Below are positions 49,389 to 58,409 of a DNA stretch of 64,000 bases, piece by piece (position 1 is the first letter of the stretch; each line of letters starts with the position of its first letter). The notes under the pieces were generated by a model that was not told the origin of the DNA, searched no databases, and worked only from the letters and a program-made list of their open reading frames with translations. The translations under genes were made by a program, and so were the position numbers. This stretch comes from Hormiphora californensis (taxonomy: Eukaryota; Ctenophora; Tentaculata; Cydippida; Pleurobrachiidae): assembly GCA_020137815.1 (NCBI GenBank), contig CM035357.1:7200315-7264314 (forward strand), read 5' to 3'.

Positions 49389-50597
49389 GTGCTTAAATTT
49401 TTTCGGAAAGATACGCAATGGCCGAAGGACTTTAATCCGGCACTTCTAGTTTGTGGTTTAGATAACGCAGGGAAATCAACCATTATCTGTCGCATATGTA
49501 ACGATACTTCGGACCCAACACCAACGGTCGGGTTTGTGCCTCACACAGTCAAAATGCACGGCAAGTCAATAAGACTGTACGATGTTGGTGGTGGGGAGCG
49601 AATCAGGGGCATCTGGGAGAGTTATTTTGAAGAGGTGTACGGTGTCATTTACGTCTTTGACTCAACAGATGCCACACGGCTATCAGAATCGGTCGACCTG
49701 TTAAAGTCGATGCATGGAAATCAGCTTTTATTACGGAAACCCTTCCTCATTCTGGCAAACAAACAGGACACTAACGGTGCTTTGAACCAGCAGCAGCTTT
49801 CAGATAAACTTTCTCTGTCGGAGGAGGCTAATAAAAATGTCCACTTTGAGGAATGCTCGGCAATTAAATCGACCACTGATAAATCGATAAAGGATGGCTT
49901 GATGTGGGTGCTAAAGTATATTTACGATAACTACGATGAACTTCTAGTTAAGGTGTCGGGAGATTGCGCCGTGAAGGAGCAGAAAAAGAAAATTGAGCGG
50001 GAACAGAGGCAGGCCAGGATAAAGAAAGCAAGAGAAGAAAGAGAGAAAGAGGAAGCTGCTAAAAAGGAAAGTGAGGAACCGAAAAAAGAGGAGGAGAGCG
50101 GAGAGGATGACCTTGTATGTTCTCCTTTCAAACCCATTGTAAAGCAGGCGTTTACTGAAGACGTGCTATCCTCACCAGAACCTCCATTAAGTGATGGTCA
50201 GAAAACACCGAACAAAAAGAAGAAAAAGAAGAAACGTAAGGGAAACAAGGTCACTCCAATTCACTCCAACGAGGGGTCTCTAATGAGCCTCGCCAGTAAC
50301 AATTCTATCGAGGCACCAAAGTTAGCACCAGTCCTTCCGAAATCGAATCTCCCTTCGTTGTCCCCTTCCATTGTTCAATTAGAACGATCATCCCTTCCTC
50401 CCATCAAAAATGCTCCAATCCAAACTGTCGTCAAGGATAATTGTGATGTTCAAAAAGTTCAACTTTCGGACTTGGTTAAAAGTGAGAAAGATGATGAAAA
50501 ACCGGAGATATCAGTTCCAGGAATTTTTGGAAATAGTTATGTTGAAGTAGAGGGGTTGGAACAAAAACCAGCTCTCCCCGTGGAAACAAATTTTTAA
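49389..50597 (+). CDS. ARL13B: ARL13B ciliary GTPase (5' end uncertain)
   Basis: Open frame to the TAA at 50597, about 400 aa. The GTPase domain has GLDNAGKST (P-loop), TPTVGF (switch I), DVGGGERIRGIW (switch II) and LANKQDTNGAL (base recognition). The Gly in place of the usual switch II Gln after DVGG is characteristic of ARL13B and explains its poor intrinsic hydrolysis. A long charged coiled coil (KEQKKKIEREQRQARIKKAR onward) and a disordered Ser/Pro/Lys-rich tail follow, as in the family. ARL13B lines the ciliary membrane and activates ARL3 as its GEF. No ATG lies at the frame start (the first codon is GTG at 49389), and the palmitoylated Cys-rich N-terminus is missing, presumably in the damaged sequence upstream. 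I do not see a C-terminal RVxP targeting motif. Confidence 0.92.
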   Translation: MLKFFRKDTQWPKDFNPALLVCGLDNAGKSTIICRICNDTSDPTPTVGFVPHTVKMHGKSIRLYDVGGGERIRGIWESYFEEVYGVIYVFDSTDATRLSESVDLLKSMHGNQLLLRKPFLILANKQDTNGALNQQQLSDKLSLSEEANKNVHFEECSAIKSTTDKSIKDGLMWVLKYIYDNYDELLVKVSGDCAVKEQKKKIEREQRQARIKKAREEREKEEAAKKESEEPKKEEESGEDDLVCSPFKPIVKQAFTEDVLSSPEPPLSDGQKTPNKKKKKKKRKGNKVTPIHSNEGSLMSLASNNSIEAPKLAPVLPKSNLPSLSPSIVQLERSSLPPIKNAPIQTVVKDNCDVQKVQLSDLVKSEKDDEKPEISVPGIFGNSYVEVEGLEQKPALPVETNF

Positions 50598-52467
50598 AAA
50601 TTAAAATTTACAGGGGGTAAATTCCCGGGAAAATGTTCAAATTTAAAAGGGTAAAAACTTTTGATTTGTTTGTGTTTTTTTTTTGTGTGTTTTTTTTTGT
50701 TTTGGGGGGCAAAAAACCAAACCCCCACCGAGGGTTAGGGAAAAGCCAGGTTTTATGCCAAAAATCTGGGGCCCTCCCGACAAAAGGTTTGCAAACCTTT
50801 TTCCTTTAAAATCTGTTTTTTTTGGGTTTTTTTTTTGTGTTAAAAAAAGTTGCTGATGTTTTTATTCAAAAGGATAACTGGGTTTTTTTTTTTTTTTTAT
50901 TATCACTTTTGAACAAGAGAACATTAGTGTTTAAAAAAGTACATATAAAAAAACCCTTGATTAATATTATCTGACCGGATTAAAGTTGTTTTAATACTCT
51001 CAAGTTATCTGAACTCTGATTAATATACATAATCGCCCAAATATCCCTCAAATTACCATTTGTCATTATCTCCCCTCCTTCTCCTTGTTAGAAGCATGGC
51101 CGAAAGGAAAAGTTTAATTTTTAATTTAAAATAAAAAAACCCCCAACCCAAACCCCCGGTTTATAAAGTACCACCAACCCCCCCCCCACCCTCCCCCCTT
51201 CAACTCTAAATTTTTTTCGAAAAAAGACCAAACCAAAATCCCCATCTCTTTCCCGCCCCTATTTTTTTTATTTTCCCCACAAACCAAAGGGAACCTTCCC
51301 GGAATCCCCACCCCAGGCCCAATTTTTTTGGTTTCCTTTCTTCCCCCGGAACCCACCCAAAAACCAGCTGGATTTTTTATGGGAAATTTTTTTTGGCCCC
51401 CCTGGGGAAAAAATTTCGGGGTTTGGGGGTTTGGGGAGGGGGAGGGGTTGGGGGGTTTTTTGGGGGGGGGCCGGGTCAAGGGGTTTTGTACCCCCCTTCT
51501 CCCATCCAACACTTGTTTTCTTATTGGGGGAGGGGAAAAAATCCTTTTTAAATTTTTTTTTCCCTTTGTTTTGGGGGGGGGAGGGGTTTTTTTAAACCTG
51601 GGGGAAGGAAGAGGCCAAACAACGGTTTTCCAAATTTTTCCCAAAACCAAAAAGGACTTTTTTGATTAATTTCAAAATTGGGGGGGGGGGACTTAAATTT
51701 TTTTTAAAATTATTTTTTCCCCTTTTAAAAAAAAGGGGTTTTTCCTTCCGGTTTTCCTTTCCCCTCCTTCTCGACAGGTTGGACCCAAAAGGGGGGGGTT
51801 AGTGGGGAATTTTTGGGGTTTTCTATTACCAAAATGTTTTTGGGGTTTTTGGAATTATGGGTTTTTTTTGGGGGGACACTCCCCCAAATTATGGGGTTAA
51901 AAATTTTAAAATTTTTCCCCCTTAAACAAAAAAATGTTTCCAAATTTTTATATCTTTCAGGGACCCCCCCTTTTTAAAGGGGAAATTTCTAATTTGGCTT
52001 TTGAAATTTTATGGGATGGTTCAACTAAACCCGTTCCTTTTGTTTTTTTTCTCAACCTAAACCTCTCCCCCCTTTTTAATCCGGGATTGTAAAAGGTAAA
52101 GGAATTAGGGGTAGTTTCCTTTCTCTTCTTTTCCCCAAACCCAACCCCCTTGTCCTTTTGGGGGGGGGGTTTCCCGTTTTTTTTTGCCCAGGGGTTTTGG
52201 GTGACGGATAGAAAGTTTTACCCTCGAGGGTTTGTGATTTCCCCAATAATTTGGCGTTATCTTGAGGTTATTACCGAACCAGACAAATAATTGATGAGAC
52301 GAAGCAGTCAAATTGACGAAAGATAGACACATAAAATCCCCCTCATTACCCCTTTTTCTAAAAAAGCGCCTAAAAAAGAGTTTGATACACAAATATCCCA
52401 CTCCATTATAACCCCCAATCCCCATACCATTGAATTATCTCTCCTCCCTCTTCCTCCTACTAGAAAC
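50598..52467. other. Damaged spacer with a corrupted duplicate of the CFAP300 start
   Basis: Run-length-inflated sequence. At 51068-51120, 'tctcccctccttctccttgt', then a tag, then 'atggccgaaaggaaaagttt', repeats the region just before and at the CFAP300 start (52440-52495) with errors. Near 52274-52345 a word starting ccgaaccagacaaataattg recurs in the CFAP300 intron at 53579-53650. It is either a partial tandem duplication or a misassembled second haplotype. Confidence 0.6.
52441..52463 (+). other. Acceptor-like site before CFAP300 ATG
   Basis: Ctcctccctcttcctcctac followed by tag, then aaac and the ATG at 52468. Confidence 0.55.
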
Positions 52468-53876
52468 ATGGCCGAAAGGAAGAAGTTCAAGTTTACCCCA
52501 GTTGATAAAAAGTACCTCACCTTCAACTCTAAAGATGTGCGAACAGATATGACAAGATGGGACCTAGCCAACAGGCTCTCTCTCACTTCATTCTCCTACA
52601 GTGAACACTTCAAGGATTACCAGGCTAAGGATTTTGTTATGGATTTCTTTACTGATCCAAACGTGCAACAAAGTCTCAAGGTGAGTTGGTGTATTGTTTT
52701 GGGGAGGGGGGAGGAGTTGTTTTATTCGGGGAGAGAGAGCCGATCAAGGCAAACTTGATACCAATCTTACTCAACATCAAAATCAGATCTAAATATTCGT
52801 GGATAATTCCACATTTTGGTGACGGTGCATTCAACACAATATACTTCTCCTATATATCTCCTTTACAGGTGTTTTCCTCGTCTCGACAAGAGTTGGTTAC
52901 ATGGGGCTCACATGAGGTAAAAGAGGTCCAATCAGAGCTGGTTCCATGCTCCATTACTAGCATGGACTTCTTTGATAGGTGAGTTACTGCAATAGAGTCA
53001 GGAACGTGTCTTGGAGATATTTTTGCAGTTTGCACTCATACTGGTAGACTGAATATTTCATTACCACTCATCATATTTATCTGACCTACACTCACTATAT
53101 ATATCATCTCGTACAGGTTGACCCAACCTGGGTTAGTGCGAGATATGGGTGCTATATACAAGTGTCTAGATGAGGATATTGACGGGTTTTTAGTGGCTGA
53201 CGAACTACACAAGATGATCCTATCAGAGGTAGATGTTTGTTAAATCTCCTTAGTATATTCAATAATATGCCTCCCATCAAAGATCTGAGGTAGATGTTTT
53301 TTCAATGTCACCCATTTTCATGATCGATCAGGGATCTAAACTATTGATGTCCTCTCTTTCTCAACTAAATGTGTCCTCTACCCAGGAGTCAGATCACTGG
53401 GATGTGTATGGTGAGGAGGAGAGGAGCGAGTTCCTATTCCTTCTCTTTAAACTACTAGTCCTGGGAGGTCCTGTGTGTCAGTATGATGACGGGATAGAAC
53501 ATTACCTCGAGGTTTGTACCAAATACAAATAACCACAATTTAGTTATTGATACATAGGTAACTTTGTTGCCGTGATACCGAACCAGACAATAATTAATGA
53601 GACGAACCAATCAAGTTGACGAAATATATAACACATAAAATCCCCCTCATATAGGTTTCTAAAGCGCTCTACAAAGAGTTCATTACGGTACAGAAGAATG
53701 CAGAAACTAAAGCCATTGAGATAGCATCTCGGGTTCTCAAGGCCTCAGCATGGGATGGCGAGATCTGTTGGTTCCCAGGGGACGATCACCATCAGACATT
53801 TTGTTACCTTATTTTGAACCCGATTAGTCGAATTTGCACTGTTATTAGTCATGATTTTGGGAAAGGTATTTGGTAG
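52468..53876 (+). CDS. CFAP300: CFAP300 (C11orf70) dynein-arm assembly factor
   Basis: Five exons join in phase: 52468-52680, 52869-52978, 53117-53228, 53386-53511 and 53655-53876, giving 260 aa against 267 in human. Conserved stretches in order: WDLANRLSLTSFSYSEHFKD, AKDFVMDFFTDPNV, SMDFFDR, IYKCLDEDIDGFLVADELHK, EEERSEFLFLLFKLLVLGGP followed by VCQYDD, and HHQTFCYLILNPISR near the C-terminus. CFAP300 is a cytoplasmic factor needed to assemble outer and inner dynein arms; human mutations cause primary ciliary dyskinesia. A poly(A) signal follows at 54022 and the next gene starts 237 bp after the stop. Confidence 0.95.
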
Positions 53877-54021
53877 CATGTGGGTGATGTAAAATATTTA
53901 TTTGACGTGTGTTTTTGTACAGGGTGTTTTTCTGATATGTATTAGTAGATCTAAGTTTATCGTTCCGAAGTTTATGCTTTTTGTCTAAACTGTGTTTTGT
54001 TCCCTACTACCCTTCCCATTT

Positions 54022-54027
54022 AATAAA
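54022..54027 (+). terminator. AATAAA poly(A) signal of CFAP300
   Basis: Aataaa 146 bp after the CFAP300 stop and only 86 bp before the ATG of the next gene. Confidence 0.65.
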
Positions 54028-54112
54028 GTCTACTATGTACCTCTTTTAATTTCCACTGTCTAAAGTAAGGTTGATATGAAACTACGAGTGAAGTACAGAG
54101 AAATGGAGCGCA

Positions 54113-57100
54113 ATGTTTAAAAGTAGTTTTCAGGTTAGTGGCATCATCCAATCACCATCATCTTCAAAGATTCGTAAATATTAGATTAGATCTGTCATAG
54201 TTTAGGACTAAACGGTGTGATTAGTTGTTATGTTCTAACCCTCCTTAACGGCGGGGTGGGGGAAACATTGTCGAACAAGGCAAGTGCCAAGCAAGTGATT
54301 GGACCAGTTTATAATGCCTCTTCACTTTACAGGGTGGTACCCATGTAGAGATATTCAGTGCCCAGGGCAAGGACCCTGCAGCCAAATGGAAACAAACTGG
54401 AAAAGTACAACGGGTAAGTAAGATGTATGTTATGTGTAATTTGGTAAATGGTGTTCAGGGGCATTTGAAGTGAATCAGAAAATCTAACCTACTCCAAACT
54501 TAATAATAACATCAGATCAGTAATACTTCTCTTATCCCCCAGTTGTTTGACAAGACGATCAAGAGTTATGTGTATCTACTTGAGGGAGGGCCCAGTTCCA
54601 AGATGTTGATACCAAAGGATGAGAAAACAGGACTCTCTCTAATCCAACCATTTGTAGTGGTACAGATCAGTGTTCCTCTTGGTGTTGGGTTTAATGTTGA
54701 AATATTGTGAGTTAGTTTCTATTTAGTAGTTTTGCAGTACATTCTATCCGTGTTATCTTGGATGAATTATTGGTAACCATGTTAACTGTATAATTGGTAA
54801 CCATGGTAACCGCACACAGGGCAACAGACACAGTGAATAGCAACCGAAGGATATTCCTCTCCTCGTCTTACCGTGATATCTCCCATACTCCCCTTCACAC
54901 CAGACTACCTCTAGGTGAGAGAGTTGGAAATTAGAGATAGTCTAGATTTGTCTCACAAAAGACTGTCCTCTCCGCAACCAAGATATTACAGTCATGAAGT
55001 ATGAAAAGACGTCTAGATCTGATTTTAAACACTACGTGTTTTCAGTCCTGCAACTTGTATGATAAAACATCAATTCCAGGAATGATGACAAGAGGACAAT
55101 GGGTAAACCTAGCTTTCAACATCCCATCAATTGTTAGTGGGGTATTCAACTCGACCTTCAAATCCGTGGAACTAATATCAGTATCAGCAAGTTGCAAGCT
55201 ACGGAAAGTGTTCACAATGAGACATCAGCCACATAACACTACAACAGGTCAGTGCAGGGCCTTGCTCGACCAGATCAGCCCCCTGGATTCAGACAAGGAA
55301 ATAACATGTATTTCCAATTTCCATGCACCATGAACTTGTTCCGAAACATCATGAACCCATGTTTGTATTGTGAACTCTCTCCCTCTCTCGCAGGTCTGTA
55401 CACACCGATGTATGATGGCGCTACTGACATGATACCCAAATCTTGTTCCCTGAACGTTGGTAATACCACACAGGTTATTGACATGGCTGTTATCAGACAG
55501 TGGGTGGATAACCAACAACCAAAGGTTAGAGCCCCTAACTTTCTAGCAGTACACACAAGTAGGGTTGTACAAAAATAGGGATACTATTTACCGCCAGTCG
55601 TCATTCCTGGGCTGTCAGGCCAATGCTCTGACCACAGAATTGAGAATAGGGTCAGGCCAATGCTCTGACAGTTCCTGGGTGGTTTGATTTCATTTGTAAC
55701 CCCCGGCCCCCCTCAATCAGATTCAGAGAGAGACAGTCACCAAGTCAGCACCACAAAATCCTCTGTTACGGAACAAACCGATACCATCCCGTAACGCTCA
55801 TTCAGCAGATCACCAACGGAAGTATGAATTTGATATTAGTTGATGATTTACAACTTCAGGTGAAGTTCATTCGTGTAACCTTGTACCCTACTGTTGTTTC
55901 AGGTTACAAGGTGAAAAAGATCTGACCCCAAAAGTGAAGAAAGCAACAAAAATGAAGCGGGAGGCAACTAAAGTTCTGGGACACGCATCTCGAGCGGAGA
56001 CAAGTCGAATGGAAAGCACCCGACTTGAGGTGTCTAGATTAGATCAAAGCTCTCGCCTTGAAAGTTCCCGATTAGGTCAAAGTACTGCACGACTTGAGAG
56101 TTCTAGACTTGATCAAAGTTCTCGTCTCTCCCGTGCCCAAAGATCAACAAACAACCAAAATGAACGAAAAGGCAAGGAACAACTGAGCATTTCTCCAGTT
56201 TTGAACAAAGGCTCATCCTTCATGGACAGGGTGGGGGATATGTCTCTAAATTCAACCCTGGAATCCTCTCAATCACCTCCTGTGGCACCTCCTCCCAGGA
56301 ATCTAGTTGGCACTGCAGAAAACAGGGAAATGATTGGGAACATAACAAACGGAAACATTTCGTTCAGGTTAGAGAGAAAAGGAGGAGGAGGGAGAGGGAA
56401 AGAATAGTAAACCCCAAAAGTTTTGTGCCAAAACACATTAAACGGTATTGTTTCAGTGAATAAACACCTCTTCCTTTTCGTAGTAGTAGCAGTGCCTCGC
56501 CTCGATCCTTTGGACCTGGTCCCAGTGATCCAGATATCCACCAAAGGCCCATGGGGGCACGGGCTGCTGAGGTAGCGAGGACTGACAGCAGCCCCAGGAA
56601 GAGAGGGGATGATCAGGAGCGGACTGGGACAAGGGGTACATCACGGGGTTCTAGAAAGGCTGGTCGTGTATATAATAGCAAGGTAATATATAATGGGAAT
56701 GTGTTCTTTTTCTTTATTTATCAAGTTTAACTTCTCCACAATCCATCGCCACTCTAATCCCTCACCAGCCCCTATACCCATCACCACTCCAACGCCCAAC
56801 ACCAGTTACCACTCTAACCCCTAACCACCCCAACTTCCCCTCCCAGGATTACGAGGATAATAACCCGTTTGCAGCAAGTGATGAAGACCTAAAATATAGA
56901 ATGAAGGCCCTGGCATTGTATAACGGGGATCTGGATGATAGTATGGACTATAGTGTCATTAGTAGACGTAGTAAGAGGTATGATACTGATGGGGAGGCAG
57001 AGGGGTACTATATTTAGTTGGTAACAAGGTGAAACAAGGTAGTTGATCTAACTCATTTCACCTTGTTTAAATTCGTCCTTCGGAGATCCCGATTGAGCAC

Positions 57101-58164
57101 TTTTGGTGGGAAGTGAACAAGTCGTGTGTATCTAGTTGGTAGATGTTCTTGTTCCTACACCAGCTCCTACATTATTTGATATAGTATCCGCTCTATCTCT
57201 GATATCACCACCCCTTTTATCAGGTCACTAGGTGCGGGACCGGTGACAACCAAATCTGGGTCAGATGAGGAGGAGATAGAGGAGAAGTTAGGGGAGGACA
57301 GTGATACAAGTACCTCAGATGCAACTGTTCTATCACACGCTCAAGAGGTATTGTGTGAATTGGGAGTTGGTAACTTATTAAATTAGTACCCTCCACTTCT
57401 CCAAGCAAAAATCCACAAAAGTCCCAATCGCATCTTATCAAGTTTGAAGTGAATCACTGCATCTCTAATAACAACAAGTTCTCCAAACAAGAATGCCCAA
57501 AATCACTGTCTCTCAACAACAATATCCCTCAGGTACTATTGTCAGGTAGCGCACGACATACCTCCTTCCTACAAGACAGTTTGGGGAAGAACCACGAGCA
57601 TCGCCTTACTGACCGGTACATTGTTCAAATATAGTTTTCATTCTACATGATTGTTATGTCGCCCCCGGTTCGGAGAGGGCTCAGGGCAGTCTTTTGTGAC
57701 CCAATAAAACAGTGTGACTTTGTCCCCTAAATTACAACCCCATTATGTGAACCAATAAAATAGTGTGACTGTGCACTGCACAGTGTGCAGTGTCCCCTAA
57801 ATTACAGCCCCTATTATCTCCAGGGCCTACTCACCGCCTATTTGTTATCCTGATGAACTAACACGCCAGGCTACCTTACCCCAACATACAACTCTAACAG
57901 GCACAGCGCTTTCAGAGGAATCAGGTAGTTAGCTGGGACACGATGTTATTTTTAGGGTCCCTTCGCCCAATGAAACAGTTCTGTTACTCCTCTTTTCTTT
58001 GAATTGTTCATACGCAGTGTCAGGTGACTCAAGCCTTGTCTCGTTAACTAATTGTTTCAGGTATGGATGACGACTCGGGGGAAGAAGAGTTGGACTTGTT
58101 GTATGACCCCGTACTAAACTGTTATTTTGATCCTAAAACTTGCAAGTACTATGAACTCGCCTGA
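54113..58164 (+). CDS. CFAP20DC: CFAP20 domain-containing protein (C3orf67 family)
   Basis: Fourteen exons join in phase to 655 aa: 54113-54133, 54333-54413, 54543-54706, 54820-54914, 55080-55247, 55394-55524, 55721-55821, 55903-56367, 56484-56682, 56847-56977, 57224-57347, 57533-57615, 57824-57924 and 58061-58164. Exon 1 encodes only MFKSSFQ. The CFAP20 domain follows: [63 protein letters not shown] and [14 protein letters not shown] long disordered middle has an internal repeat built on [11 protein letters not shown], and the C-terminus ends [18 protein letters not shown], then KTCKYYELA, the family's conserved end. CFAP20 relatives are axonemal microtubule inner proteins; the role of this larger member is little known. 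Its start, unlike its neighbours', has no clear acceptor tract. Confidence 0.95.
55613..55675 (+). repeat. Dispersed GTCAGGCCAATGCTCTGA repeat, two copies
   Basis: Two copies of gtcaggccaatgctctga about 40 bp apart in a CFAP20DC intron, the reverse complement of the arrangement at 1739-1820. Confidence 0.75.
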
Positions 58165-58389
58165 GATATTGTTTTTCTGAAGTGAGAGAGATGGAATTGC
58201 TTGATAAGATAACCCGAACTAGATTTATGATGAGTTGGAGCGATATTTTCCCCTTCTGTTTCTGTGTTTGTATTTGAAAATGAAAGATATTTTTACGCCT
58301 CAGCTCCACTAATATTCCTTGTTTTTCTGTCCCCTAAATCCCTACTTCCAAGTGCTGCCTGGAGTTATAAAAATCCTGATTTATTTTCC

Positions 58390-58407
58390 AAACTCCTACT
58401 ACTACAG
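58390..58407 (+). other. Acceptor-like site before RP2 ATG
   Basis: Aactcctactactacag ends two bases before the ATG at 58410, 243 bp after the stop codon of the upstream gene. No AATAAA is seen between the two genes. Confidence 0.55.
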
Positions 58408-58409
58408 CT

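Noticed and set aside
51126-51669. ORFs of 110-174 codons in the ARL13B-CFAP300 spacer
   Set aside because: Sequence is run-length inflated and partly a corrupted duplicate of CFAP300; frames are not trustworthy.
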